A stretch of 53,447 nucleotides of DNA, from NCBI GenBank assembly GCA_019635695.1, contig JAHBYZ010000021.1:1-53447 (forward strand). The letters run 5' to 3'. Numbering within the stretch: the stretch's first letter is position 1; each line of letters starts with the position of its first letter. The position numbers and the translations under genes were made by a program. This document shows positions 43,404 to 53,357 of the stretch, piece by piece. The notes beneath the pieces were generated by a model. It did not search any database and was not told where the DNA came from. It worked only from the letters and a program-made list of their open reading frames with translations. Source of the DNA: Rhizobiaceae bacterium. GTDB taxonomy: Bacteria; Pseudomonadota; Alphaproteobacteria; Rhizobiales; Rhizobiaceae.

Positions 43404-44584
43404 GCTGCCCGCAACTCCCGCTCCACCAGCTCGATCCAGTAGCGCATGCCGGTCGGGATCGCGCCGTCGTTGAAGTCGTAGCGCGTGTTGTGGTGCAGCG
43501 CGCCCGCTTCCGCCGGGCCGTTGCCGAGCCAGACATAGCAGCCCGGCGCGTGGTCGAGGAAAATCGCGAAATCGTCGCCGGCCGTCGAGGGCGGGAAAGC
43601 GGTCAGCACGTTGGCCTCGCCGACCGCCGCAGCGGCCGCGGCGCGTGCGCCCGCGGTCACGGTGGCGTCGTTCACCACCGGCGGCATGTTGCGATGGTAG
43701 GCATAGTCGGCCTCGATCCCCATCGCCGCCGCGATGCCCGCCGCCACGTGGCCGATCTCTGTCTCCAGCAGCGCCCGCACGGCCTGTCTGTAGGCGCGGG
43801 CCGTGCCGCCGACGCGGGCGAAATCGGGAATCACGTTGAGCGCCTCGAAGCTGCCGGCCTGCAGCGCGCAGGCGCTGACCACGGCCGACTCCACCGGGTC
43901 GACCTTGCGCGCCACGATGGCGTGCATCTGCGCGAGGAACTGGCCGGCGGCGGCGATCGCGTCGCGGCCGAGATGCGGCTTGGCGCCGTGCGTGCCCTCG
44001 CCGCGAAAGGTCACCTCCCAGCGGTCGGACGAGGCAAGCTGCGGCCCCGCCACAGCGGCGATCCTGTCTGTCGGCAGCCCGGGCATGTTGTGCAAGGCGT
44101 AGACCGCGTCGACGGGGAAGCGGCGGAACAGCCCGTCGGCGACCATGGCCGCAGCGCCGCCGCGGCCTTCCTCGGCCGGCTGGAAGACGAAATGCACGGT
44201 GCCGTCGAATTTGCGCGTCTTCGCCAGATGGCGCGCCGCGCCGAGCAGCATCGTCGTGTGGCCGTCATGCCCGCAGGCATGCATACGGCCCTCGAACCGC
44301 GACTTGTACGGGCGCTCGGCCGTCTCCGGCATGGCGAGCGCGTCCATGTCGGCGCGCAGCGCGATAGCCCGGCGGCTGCTGCCGGCGCTCAGCGTGCCGA
44401 CGACGCCGGTGCCGCCTATGCCCGTCTCGACCGCGATGCCGGCTTCGGAAAGGCGCTCGGCGACGAGCCCGGCCGTGCGGTGCTCTTCGAAACCCAGTTC
44501 AGGATGCGCGTGGAGGTCGCGCCGCAGCGCTACCAGCATGTCGAGTTCGGCAAAAATGGAGGTCGATGAAGAAGGTGATTGCAA
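43400..44584 (-). CDS. M20 family amidohydrolase (hippurate hydrolase/IAA-amino acid hydrolase-like)
   Basis: Metal-dependent amidohydrolase of about 394 residues. Visible blocks are LRRDLHAHPELGFEE, DMDALAM, the metal loop ACGHDGHTTMLLG, FVFQPAEEGRGGA (general-base glutamates), HGAKPHLGRDAI and the final AGDDFAIF and LHHNTRYDFND. Such enzymes release amino acids from N-acylated or aromatic conjugates. The start is uncertain: TTG 44584 keeps the conserved SIFAELDMLVALRRDLH segment, while the ATG at 44539 would give 379 residues. It is divergent from the phosphoribosyltransferase gene. Confidence 0.9.
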   Translation of the reverse strand: MQSPSSSTSIFAELDMLVALRRDLHAHPELGFEEHRTAGLVAERLSEAGIAVETGIGGTGVVGTLSAGSSRRAIALRADMDALAMPETAERPYKSRFEGRMHACGHDGHTTMLLGAARHLAKTRKFDGTVHFVFQPAEEGRGGAAAMVADGLFRRFPVDAVYALHNMPGLPTDRIAAVAGPQLASSDRWEVTFRGEGTHGAKPHLGRDAIAAAGQFLAQMHAIVARKVDPVESAVVSACALQAGSFEALNVIPDFARVGGTARAYRQAVRALLETEIGHVAAGIAAAMGIEADYAYHRNMPPVVNDATVTAGARAAAAAAVGEANVLTAFPPSTAGDDFAIFLDHAPGCYVWLGNGPAEAGALHHNTRYDFNDGAIPTGMRYWIELVERELRAA

Positions 44585-44655
44585 GACACGCCGGATGGAC
44601 TGAATGAAGGGAAACGAGCATAGGCCGACGGGCGCCAAGCGCGCCATAGCAATAG

Positions 44656-45366
44656 ATGCGTGAAAAGAATTTGCAGCTCGCGCCGCACGATTTCTGGCAG
44701 TCGATCCACCCGGCGGGCAGCTTCGAACCTGCGCCGGCACAAGGCCATCGCGATCTGTATCCCGCAACCTTGCCGGATGGTCGCCAGATCGTGCTGCCGA
44801 TCCGCGTTCTGCCGGGCGGCGAGGATCGGGCGGTGGCCTCCCTCATTCTCAATCAGGCAAGCTTCGCCGTGGCCGACGCGCTTGCGGATGCCGTGGCCGA
44901 CAAGGTGAGGGCGCTGGAAGTCGAAATCGTGGTCGGGCTGCCGACCCTCGGTCTGGTGCTGGCCGACGCGCTCGCCCGCCGCCTCGGCCATTCCCGCTGC
45001 GTGCCGCTCGGGACCTCGCGAAAATTCTGGTACGACGAGCAGCTTTCGCAGCCGCTCTCGTCGGTGACCAGCCCCGGTGTGGCTGAGAAGCGCCTCTATG
45101 TCGACCCGCGCATGCTGCCGCTGCTCGCCGGCCGCCGGGTCCTGCTGGTCGACGACGTGGTCAGCACGGGCTCGTCGATGGCTTCAGCGCTGGCGCTTCT
45201 CGCGCGCACCGGCGTCGCGCCGGCCGGCATCGCGGTCGCCATGACCCAGAGCGAGCGCTGGCGCGCGAAACTGGCCGATGCCGGTTGGGCCGGCATCGTC
45301 TCAACCGCAATCGCCACGCCGTTGCTCGCGCGCGGCGGAGACGGCGGCTGGCGTCCCACGATGTAG
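44656..45366 (+). CDS. Phosphoribosyltransferase (adenine-type-like)
   Basis: Protein of 236 residues. The PRPP-binding motif VLLVDDVVSTGSS (163-175) is intact. The preceding EIVVGLPTLGLVLADALA and KFWYDEQLS segments resemble adenine or xanthine phosphoribosyltransferases, which remake nucleotides from free bases. It is longer than E. coli Apt (183), so the base is not certain. The location next to a nucleoside hydrolase cluster suggests salvage. Confidence 0.82.
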   Translation: MREKNLQLAPHDFWQSIHPAGSFEPAPAQGHRDLYPATLPDGRQIVLPIRVLPGGEDRAVASLILNQASFAVADALADAVADKVRALEVEIVVGLPTLGLVLADALARRLGHSRCVPLGTSRKFWYDEQLSQPLSSVTSPGVAEKRLYVDPRMLPLLAGRRVLLVDDVVSTGSSMASALALLARTGVAPAGIAVAMTQSERWRAKLADAGWAGIVSTAIATPLLARGGDGGWRPTM

Positions 45367-45517
45367 TTGCATGTAGTTATCGTGCCTCTACTCCTTTATC
45401 CAAAGTTGTAGGCAGCGATCTTGCTGCATTAAGCGATGCGCAATTTTCCCTGCGTAAGCTCAGTGAAGGGAAGAATCGCGTCGCGATGCATTCGCGGCTG
45501 CCAACGGGTTGGGGACC

Positions 45518-46501
45518 ATGGCACAAGCGACAATACCCGCTTCGCGGCAGTCCGACCTCGTCGGCCTCGCGCGCGCCATCGGGCAGATCGGCGCCCATGT
45601 CGATACGCTGCGTGAGCGCGTGCGCCTGCTCGAGGCGGTGATCGAGAATTTTCCGGGCGGCATCTCGCTGTTCGACGACCACCTACAGATGGTGCTGTGC
45701 AACCGGCGCCAGCAGGAGATGCTGGAGTATCCGCCCGAGCTGATGGCTGCCGGCTATCCATCGATGGAGCAGCTTTTCCGCTTCAACGCGGCGCGGGGCG
45801 AATACGGCCCGGGCGATGTCGAGACCATCGTGGCGAAGAAGATGACGCTTGCCCGCAAGCGCGAGGCGCACTGCTATGACCGCACACGGCCGAACGGCGC
45901 GATCATCGAGGTGCGCGGCATGCCGCTCGAAGGCGGCGGCTTCGTCACCACCTATCTCGACGTCACCGAGCAGCGCCGGACCCAGGCGCTGCTTGCCCAC
46001 ATGGCGCAGCACGATCCGCTGACCGACCTGCCCAACCGCATGCTGTTCCACGACAGGCTGAGGACGGCGATCGCCCACGTCAAGCGCGGCGGCATGATGG
46101 CGGTGCATTATCTCGACCTCGACGACTTCAAGCCCGTCAACGACAATCTCGGCCACCAGGCCGGAGACGAGCTGCTGATCGGCGTCGCCAAGCGGCTGCG
46201 GCAGGCGGTACGCGAATACGACACCATCGCGCGGCTTGGCGGCGATGAGTTCGCCATCGTGCAGACCTCGATCCATGAGCCGCACGACGCCGCGGTGCTC
46301 GCAGATCGGCTACTCAACAAATTCTCGACCCCGTTCGCCGTTGGCGGCACCGAGGTCAATGTCGGCGTCTCCATCGGCATCGCGGTCGCGCCGGACGACG
46401 GCCTGTCGTCGGATGACCTCCTTATCAAGGCCGACAGCGCGCTCTACCGTTCGAAATCGTCCGGCCGCGGCTGCTTCCACTTTTTCCGGCCGGCGGCTTA
46501 G
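45518..46501 (+). CDS. PAS-GGDEF diguanylate cyclase
   Basis: Protein of 327 residues: a short coiled N-terminus, a PAS domain (about 38-160, beginning LEAVIENFPGGISLFDD) and a GGDEF domain (about 168-325). The active-site GGDEF is intact at 241-245, and an inhibitory RxxD site (REYD) lies exactly five residues before it. Thus c-di-GMP synthesis with product inhibition is predicted. No membrane segments, so a cytoplasmic sensor. ATG 45518 follows GGTTGGGG. The 151 bp upstream is A/T-richer and probably contains the promoter. Confidence 0.93.
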   Translation: MAQATIPASRQSDLVGLARAIGQIGAHVDTLRERVRLLEAVIENFPGGISLFDDHLQMVLCNRRQQEMLEYPPELMAAGYPSMEQLFRFNAARGEYGPGDVETIVAKKMTLARKREAHCYDRTRPNGAIIEVRGMPLEGGGFVTTYLDVTEQRRTQALLAHMAQHDPLTDLPNRMLFHDRLRTAIAHVKRGGMMAVHYLDLDDFKPVNDNLGHQAGDELLIGVAKRLRQAVREYDTIARLGGDEFAIVQTSIHEPHDAAVLADRLLNKFSTPFAVGGTEVNVGVSIGIAVAPDDGLSSDDLLIKADSALYRSKSSGRGCFHFFRPAA

Positions 46502-46520
46502 CGGCTGGGTCAGCAGCGAC

Positions 46521-46614
46521 TTGGATCCTCCCCTGCGAAGCGGGGGGTCCAAAGGACGGGAGAGACAAGCGGCTCTCCCTTAAGGACCATGCGAAGCATG
46601 GTGGAGGGGGCGTC
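46521..46614. repeat. Mosaic GC-rich repeat upstream of the aldehyde dehydrogenase gene
   Basis: Contains the unit TCCTCCCCTGCGAAGCGGGG and ends CATGCGAAGCATGGTGGAGGG, two small hairpins around a unique centre. The same two ends flank the repeat at 53295-53348. Confidence 0.75.
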
Positions 46615-46676
46615 AGTGGCAAAACCCCGCGCGTGCAGCTATACGCCGTCGCCAAGAACTCACAGGACAAGAAGAC

Positions 46677-48188
46677 ATGAGCATTGCGAGCGAGACCACG
46701 GCCCTGCTGGAAAGGCTCGGCGTGTCGCGGAGGGACTTCGAGGGCGGCGACATGGCGGTCCGCAGCCCGGTGACGGGCGAGAAGATCGGCGCGGTGCGCA
46801 CCGCAAGCCCGGCCGAGGCGAAGGCCGCGATCGACCGTGCCGACGCCGCCTTCCGCGAATGGCGCAGCGTCCCGGCGCCGAAGCGCGGCGAGTTCGTGCG
46901 ACTGCTCGGCGAAGAACTGCGCCAGCACAAGGACGACCTCGGCCGGCTGGTCACGATAGAGGTCGGCAAGATCGCCTCCGAAGGCCTCGGCGAGGTGCAG
47001 GAGATGATCGACATCTGCGACTTCGCCGTCGGCCTGTCGCGCCAGCTCTACGGCCTGACCATCGCCACCGAGCGGCCCGGCCACCGCATGATGGAGACGT
47101 GGCACCCGCTGGGCGTCGTTGGCGTGATCTCGGCCTTCAACTTCCCGGTCGCCGTCTGGTCGTGGAACGCCGCGCTCGCGCTGGTGTGCGGCGACGCGGT
47201 GGCGTGGAAGCCGTCGGAAAAGACGCCGCTGACGGCGCTCGCGTGCGCGGCGATCTTCGACAGCGCGGCAAAGCGCGCCGGCTTCGTGCCGGACGGCCTG
47301 CTGGCAACACTGATCGGCGGCCGCGATGTCGGCGAGGCGCTGGTCGACCACCCGAAGGTGCCGCTCGTTTCGGCGACGGGTTCCACCCGCATGGGCCGCG
47401 ACGTCGGCCCACGGCTGGCGAAGCGTTTCGCGCGCGCCATCCTCGAACTCGGCGGCAACAATGCCGGCATCGTGACGCCATCGGCCGACCTCGACATGGC
47501 GCTGCGCGCGATTGCTTTTGGAGCAATCGGCACGGCCGGCCAGCGCTGCACCACGCTGCGCCGCCTGTTCGTGCACGACAGCGTCTATGACAGGCTGCTG
47601 CCACGCCTGCGCAAGGCCTATGAGAGCGTCTCCGTTGGCAGCCCGCTGACGACGAAGGCCCTTGTCGGCCCGCTGATCGACAGGGGCGCGTTCGACGGCA
47701 TGGGCAGGGCGCTCGACGCGGCGAAGGCACTTGGTGGCAAGCTCACCGGCGGATCGCGCGTCGGGATCGAGGGACCGGATGCATTCTACGTGCGCCCGGC
47801 GCTGGTCGAGATGCCGAAGCAGGAAGGCCCGGTGCTGGAGGAAACCTTCGCGCCGATCCTCTATGTGATGCGCTATTCCGATCTCGATGACGCGATCGTG
47901 CTGCACAACGCGGTCGGCGCGGGTCTCTCGTCCTCGATCTTCACGACCGACCTGCGCGAGTCCGAAAAATTCCTGTCGGCCGAGGGCTCCGACTGCGGCA
48001 TCGCCAACGTCAACATCGGCACGTCAGGCGCCGAGATTGGCGGCGCCTTCGGCGGCGAGAAGGAAACCGGCGGTGGCCGAGAGAGCGGCTCGGACGCATG
48101 GAAGGCCTATATGCGCCGCGCCACCAACACGGTGAACTATTCGAGCGCTCTGCCGCTGGCGCAGGGCGTCACTTTCGACATCGAGTAG
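46677..48188 (+). CDS. amaB: Aldehyde dehydrogenase, ALDH7 type (L-aminoadipate-semialdehyde/piperideine-6-carboxylate dehydrogenase)
   Basis: Protein of 503 residues. Catalytic residues E257 (ILELGGNNAG) and C291 (TAGQRCTTLRR), and the NAD-binding ISAFNFPVAVW and ATGSTRMGRDV blocks are clear. The closest family is ALDH7 (antiquitin/AmaB), which oxidises aminoadipate semialdehyde from lysine breakdown. The ATG at 46677 has AGGACAAGAAG upstream. Adjacent genes do not belong to lysine catabolism, so the pathway is inferred from the family alone. Confidence 0.88.
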   Translation: MSIASETTALLERLGVSRRDFEGGDMAVRSPVTGEKIGAVRTASPAEAKAAIDRADAAFREWRSVPAPKRGEFVRLLGEELRQHKDDLGRLVTIEVGKIASEGLGEVQEMIDICDFAVGLSRQLYGLTIATERPGHRMMETWHPLGVVGVISAFNFPVAVWSWNAALALVCGDAVAWKPSEKTPLTALACAAIFDSAAKRAGFVPDGLLATLIGGRDVGEALVDHPKVPLVSATGSTRMGRDVGPRLAKRFARAILELGGNNAGIVTPSADLDMALRAIAFGAIGTAGQRCTTLRRLFVHDSVYDRLLPRLRKAYESVSVGSPLTTKALVGPLIDRGAFDGMGRALDAAKALGGKLTGGSRVGIEGPDAFYVRPALVEMPKQEGPVLEETFAPILYVMRYSDLDDAIVLHNAVGAGLSSSIFTTDLRESEKFLSAEGSDCGIANVNIGTSGAEIGGAFGGEKETGGGRESGSDAWKAYMRRATNTVNYSSALPLAQGVTFDIE

Positions 48189-48197
48189 GCTTCCATG

Positions 48198-48222
48198 GAG
48201 CGCCGCGCGCGTCGCGGCGCTC
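48198..48222 (+). terminator. Hairpin after the aldehyde dehydrogenase gene
   Basis: GAGCGCCGCG (48198-48207) and CGCGGCGCTC (48213-48222) pair over 10 bp around CGCGT. No U-run follows, so termination may be incomplete or factor-dependent. Confidence 0.6.
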
Positions 48223-48288
48223 AAACATTCACCACTCCTTAACTACGCGAACATTACCCCTTTGAGCAGGGATTCGAGGGGACAGTGC

Positions 48289-48534
48289 ATGAGCGTAGTG
48301 GCGTTTCCGTTTCACCGGCGTCGTGATCTGGTCGTGGGTGTCGCAAGGGTTCTGGGCAACAAGCATGGCGAGGCGGCGAACGTCTACTGGCGTCGCACGG
48401 CCAAGCGCCTGCTGAGGATGGCTATGGGCATGGGCATGGATCGCGAGGCGGCGGAGAACGACATCCGCGCCCTGCTTCACGCTGTGCTCCGCGAAATTCA
48501 GAGCAACGCGCTGATGCCCGCCGCAGCGCGGTAG
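48289..48534 (+). CDS. Small basic DUF6074-like protein
   Basis: Protein of 81 residues. It begins SVVAFPFHRRRDLV and continues KHGEAANVYWRRTAKRL, then a helix-rich acidic C-terminus; this resembles small rhizobial proteins placed in DUF6074. ATG 48289 follows GAGGGGAC. Function unknown. It stands alone after the dehydrogenase terminator. Confidence 0.8.
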   Translation: MSVVAFPFHRRRDLVVGVARVLGNKHGEAANVYWRRTAKRLLRMAMGMGMDREAAENDIRALLHAVLREIQSNALMPAAAR

Positions 48535-48560
48535 GCAGTTGGCGGGCGCGCGGACCTTAC

Positions 48561-49418
48561 CTACTGCGCGAGAAACTCCCTGAGCAGCGCGATCTCGGTG
48601 TCGCCTGCCAGCGTCGGCGCGTGGCCGACGCCCGCGAACTCGACCAGCCTAGGCTTCGGCCCCCGCGCGGTCATCATGCGGGCGACTTCCGGGGACAGCA
48701 CGTCGGAGGCTTCGCCGCGCACCAGCAGCGTCTTCGCGACGATTGCGTCGTAAGCGTCCCACACGTGGACGTCGTCCCCGTTCTGGGTCAACAGGCTGAC
48801 GATGTTGGGGTCATAGTGCACCGTGACGCGCCCGTCGTCGGTGCGCCGCGAGGACGTGTCGACCATGCGCCGCCAGAAAGCCTCGCTGTTGTCGCCAAAC
48901 GGCGCGTAGTTCTTGCGGAACCAGGCCTCGAGCTCGCTCATGGTGTCGTAGACTGGCGGATTGCCGACATAGTCGACGATCCGCGACGTCCCTGCCTTCG
49001 GTATGTCCGGCCCCACGTCGTTGATGACGAGATGGGTGATGCGCCCCTGGAGCCTGCCGCCGGCCAGTCGTATGCCGATCAGCCCGCCCATCGACGTACC
49101 GACCCAGCGCAGCTTGTCGACGCGGTAATGGTCGAGCATGCCGAGCGCGGTTTCGCCGGCGGTTGCGTAGGAGTAGTGGCGCCCATCGCGCGCCCACGCT
49201 GAAAGCCCGCGCCCCAGCGTGTCGGGGCACAGCACGAAATAGGTGTCGGACAGCGCCTCCGCCGCCTCGTCGAAATCGCGCCCGGTGCGTGCGAGCCCGT
49301 GCCACATGACCAGTGCCGGCAGCGCCGGATCGCCCCACTCGGTGACGTGCAGCTCGAAGCCGGCAGCCTCGACATAGGTGGAGCGTGGCCCCGAACGGCG
49401 GATTACATGCAGGTTCAT
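48561..49418 (-). CDS. Alpha/beta hydrolase at the end of the second Liv cluster
   Basis: Cytoplasmic protein of 285 residues. Fold signatures: oxyanion MWHGLARTG, PDTLGRGLSAW, nucleophile S109 in VGTSMGG, D in RGEASDVL and H in GVGHAPTL. ATG 49418 overlaps the livM stop by four bases (ATGA), so it is translated with the importer. It may hydrolyse an imported ester, amide or lactone; the substrate is unknown. Confidence 0.9.
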   Translation of the reverse strand: MNLHVIRRSGPRSTYVEAAGFELHVTEWGDPALPALVMWHGLARTGRDFDEAAEALSDTYFVLCPDTLGRGLSAWARDGRHYSYATAGETALGMLDHYRVDKLRWVGTSMGGLIGIRLAGGRLQGRITHLVINDVGPDIPKAGTSRIVDYVGNPPVYDTMSELEAWFRKNYAPFGDNSEAFWRRMVDTSSRRTDDGRVTVHYDPNIVSLLTQNGDDVHVWDAYDAIVAKTLLVRGEASDVLSPEVARMMTARGPKPRLVEFAGVGHAPTLAGDTEIALLREFLAQ

Positions 49419-50524
49419 TTGTGTCCGCCTTTGCCTATCAGCGTTCCCGCTATACCGGCCGGAAAGAAGTACACCAGCAGGATGAACAGCACGCCGAGCC
49501 ACAGCAGCCAGCGCTCGGGATTGAGCAGATCGGGCAGCAGCGGCACATCGGCGGTCGCGTGCGCCGCCACCTCCATCAGGTCCTTCAGGTAGAACTGCGC
49601 CAGCGTCATGATGACGACGCCGATCACGGCGCCGACGATGGTGCCCATGCCGCCGATGACGACCATCAGCAGGATGTCGATCATGATGGCGAATGAGAGC
49701 GCCACCTCCGGCCCCGTATATTTGAGCCAGACCGCGCGCAGGATACCGGCAATTGCTGCGATCACCGCCGCGATGCAGAAGATCGCGGTGCGATAGGCGA
49801 CGACGCGGTAGCCGATGGCCTCGGCGCGCATCTCGTTCTCGCGGATCGCCTCCAGCACCGTGCCGAGCGGCGAGCGCACGATGCGCAGCATCAGCACAAA
49901 CAGCACCAGCGCCGTGACGAACACGAAATAGTAGAGCGCGAGCCGCCCGTTCAGCGCGACGCCGAACAGGCGCACCACCTTGCCGTCGGCGTCCTCGAAC
50001 AGCTTGTTCGCCGGGGCGAAGAAGCGCGGTATGTCATAGGTGATGCCATCCTCGCCGCCGGTGAAATCCGAAAGCTGGCTGGCCAGCACCAGCATCACGC
50101 TGGCCGCGGCCAGCGTCACCATCGCGAAGAAGATCGCTTTCACGCGCAGCGACAAGAGCCCGATCAGGATGGCGAGCACGAGCGCCGCCAGCACGCCAAG
50201 CGCACCGCCGAGCAGGATGGCGTCGAAGCCCGGTCCCATCGTCTTCAGCGCGATTGCGGTGGCGTAGGCGCCGAGCCCGAAAAACATGGTGTGCGCGAAC
50301 GACACGATGCCGGTGTAGCCGATCAAGAGGTCGTAACTGGCGACCAGCACGATGAAGATGCAGATCCGCGCCGCCACCTCCTGGCTGCGCACGTCGGGAA
50401 ACAGGAACGGCGCTGTCGCCAGCACCAGACCGATGGCGAGCACGACGCCGTAGACGATCGCGCGGCCCATGGGGATGCGACGCGCAGGCGTTGCAGCCGC
50501 GGTTTCCAGCGTAGCGGCGGTCAT
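49415..50524 (-). CDS. livM: Branched-chain amino acid type ABC permease, LivM (second cluster)
   Basis: Permease of 369 residues with about ten membrane segments. LivM blocks: DLLIGYTGIVSFAHTMFFGLGAYA, the loop GTVLEAIRENEMRAEAIGY and VVIGGMGTIVGAVIG. It is longer than the first-cluster LivM (322). A 193-bp gap containing a palindromic repeat separates it from livH. Confidence 0.93.
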   Translation of the reverse strand: MTAATLETAAATPARRIPMGRAIVYGVVLAIGLVLATAPFLFPDVRSQEVAARICIFIVLVASYDLLIGYTGIVSFAHTMFFGLGAYATAIALKTMGPGFDAILLGGALGVLAALVLAILIGLLSLRVKAIFFAMVTLAAASVMLVLASQLSDFTGGEDGITYDIPRFFAPANKLFEDADGKVVRLFGVALNGRLALYYFVFVTALVLFVLMLRIVRSPLGTVLEAIRENEMRAEAIGYRVVAYRTAIFCIAAVIAAIAGILRAVWLKYTGPEVALSFAIMIDILLMVVIGGMGTIVGAVIGVVIMTLAQFYLKDLMEVAAHATADVPLLPDLLNPERWLLWLGVLFILLVYFFPAGIAGTLIGKGGHK

Positions 50525-50566
50525 AGGTCGACCCTTCGCATGGCGCGCGATGTCGACCGTCTCCGC

Positions 50567-50674
50567 TGCCCCTCACCCTTACCCTCTCCCCGTGAAGGAC
50601 AGGGAGAGGGGGACCTCGACGTTGACGCCTCCCTCTCCCCGTCCTTCACGGGGAGAGGGTAAGGGTGAGGGGCA
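50567..50674 (-). repeat. 108-bp palindromic repeat, second copy (between livH and livM)
   Basis: Same length and outer ends (TGCCCCTCACCC ... GGGTGAGGGGCA) as the element inside hrpB at 7453-7560, with a few internal differences. Read in the corresponding frame it is open in both orientations and would encode APHPYPLPVKDGERE on the minus strand. Here it lies between genes, in the same transcription unit as the permeases. Confidence 0.92.
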
Positions 50675-50717
50675 GTGCGACGTTGCAGGGAATAGCGCTC
50701 GATCAAGACAGCCATCC

Positions 50718-51712
50718 TCATCCCTTCACCGCCGGCTTCAGCCCGAACGGCCGCCACAGCAGGATCGCCATCATCAGGATCATGTTCGAGGCAAGAGCCA
50801 TCTTGGGGAACAGGAAGGCGACATAGTTGGCGACGAGCCCAACCATGATCGCGCCAAGCAGCGAGCCCTCGATCGATCCCAGTCCGCCGATGATGACGAC
50901 GATGAAGACGAGGATCATCAGTTCCGCGCCGAGCGCCGGCGTGATCAGGCTCTGGTAACCGGCCCACATCGCCCCGCCCATGGCGGCAAGTGCGGAGCCC
51001 GCCATGAACACGGCGATGAACAGCCTGTCGATGCGGAAGCCGAGCGCCTCCACCATCTCGCGGTTCTCCACGCCGGCCCGGATCAGCAGCCCGACGCGGG
51101 TGCGGTTGAGCACGAGATGCAGTGCCGCGTAGACCAGCGCGCCGAGTACGAACGCGAAGATGCGGTAGGTCTCGATGGCGACGTTGCCGATCACGACCGA
51201 GCCCTCCAGCACGCGCGGCCGCGGCACCGGGATCGGCACCCCGCCCCAGATCGCGAGGATCAGCTGCTCGGCGACAATCAGCGCGCCCATCGTGATGAGG
51301 ATCTGGCGCAGATGGTCCTTGTAGACCGGCTTCACGATCACCCGCTCGAAGAACCAGCCGAGCGCTGCACCCAGCGCGGTCGCCGCCGCGATGGCCAGCA
51401 TCAACGCCAGCAGGTTCAGCGCCGCGCTCTCCCCGTGCACCCATGAGGCCATCGCGGCCAGTACGCTGGCCGCCACGAAGGCGCCGAACGACACGAAGGC
51501 CGAGTGGCCAAAATTGAGCACGTCCATCAGCCCGAAGATCAGCGACAGGCCCGACGCCATCAGGAAGATCATCATGCCCATGGCGAGGCCGGCGACGGTC
51601 AGCGTCACCCAGGTCGATGGCTGCGCGATCAGCACGAAGGCGATGACGGCGAGCGCGACGGGGAGCAGGTAGACCCCGCCGAAGCGTTCGATGTTGGCTG
51701 AAAGGGCCTTCA

Positions 51713-51713
<1 letters not shown>
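50718..51713 (-). CDS. livH: Branched-chain amino acid type ABC permease, LivH (second cluster)
   Basis: Permease of 331 residues with about nine membrane segments and LivH blocks GLSLIFGLMDVLNFGHSAF and IVVIIGGLGSIEGSLLGA. The ATG at 51713 overlaps the livF stop by one base (TGATG). Confidence 0.94.
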
Positions 51714-52425
<712 letters not shown>

Positions 52426-52429
<4 letters not shown>

Positions 52430-53193
52430 GCCACGTCCTCCGCGCCAACGCCGAGATAGATCTCGCGCACCAGCGGCATCGCCATCACAGCGGAAGGCCC
52501 GCCATCGGCGATCAGTTCTCCGTTGTGCAGCACCACGATGCGGTCGGCGAGCGCGCGCACCACGTCCATCTTGTGCTCCACCAGCAAGATGGTCTTCGAC
52601 CGGTCTTCCTTGATGGTCGCGATCAGGTCGAGGATGACCGGAGCCTCGTCCACCGACATGCCGGCGGTCGGCTCGTCGAACATGTAGATGTCCGGCTGCA
52701 TCGCCATCAGCAGCGCCACCTCCAGCTTGCGCTGGTCCCCATGCGGCAGCGCCGACGCCGGTAGTTCCGCCACCGTGTCGAGCCGCGCCCGCTCAAGGTA
52801 GGCCTGCGCCTCTTCCGCGATGTCGCCGAAGGACGCGGCGGCGCGCAGGATGCGGGGGCCGACGCCGCGCCGCGCCTGCACGGCCAGCCGCACGTTCTCG
52901 CGCACGGAGAGTTTTGGAAACAGGTTGGTGAGCTGGAAGGCGCGGCCTATGCCGGCCTTGGCACGGGCCGACGGCGCGAGACCCGTGATGTCTCGGTCGG
53001 CCTTGAATATTCGCCCTTCCGTCGGCCTGAGCTGGCCCGACACCAGGTTGAACCAGGTCGTCTTGCCAGCCCCGTTCGGCCCCACGATCACCGTCAGTTC
53101 GCCCGGCACGAAGGCGCAGGTCACGCCGTTGACGGCCGCATGGCCGCCGAAGCGGATCGTCAGGTTTTCGGTGCGGAGGGAAGGGGTGGACAT
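52426..53193 (-). CDS. livG: Branched-chain amino acid type ABC ATPase, LivG (second cluster)
   Basis: Protein of 255 residues: Walker A GPNGAGKTT, Q-loop AFQLTNLF, Walker B IYMFDEPTAGM and H-loop VEHKMD. The signature is altered to LPHGDQRKLEV instead of LSxGxQR, which is a known kind of drift in LivG-like proteins but worth noting. ATG 53193 begins MSTPSLRTENL. A 164-bp repeat-filled gap lies between it and the binding-protein gene. Confidence 0.93.
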
Positions 53194-53210
53194 TGGAGGC
53201 CTTTGCAGGT

Positions 53211-53348
53211 GACGCCCCCTACACCACGCTTCGCGTGGTCCCCTTCCCCCGTAAACGGGGGAAGATCCTGCGTCGCGGCCGGCCGCGACCTCGGTTCCTC
53301 CCCTGCGAAGCGGGGGAGGGGGACCGCCGTAGGCGGTGGAGGGGGCGT
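53211..53348. repeat. Pair of GC-rich interspersed repeats between livG and the binding-protein gene
   Basis: First unit (53211-53270) starts ACGCCCCCTACACCACGCTT and contains a CCCCCGT...ACGGGGG hairpin. Second unit (53295-53348) starts GGTTCCTCCCCTGCGAAGCG and ends GGTGGAGGGGGCG; its ends match the repeat at 46521-46614. The two units are roughly inverted relative to one another. Confidence 0.75.
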
Positions 53349-53357
53349 TGCCGTGCG

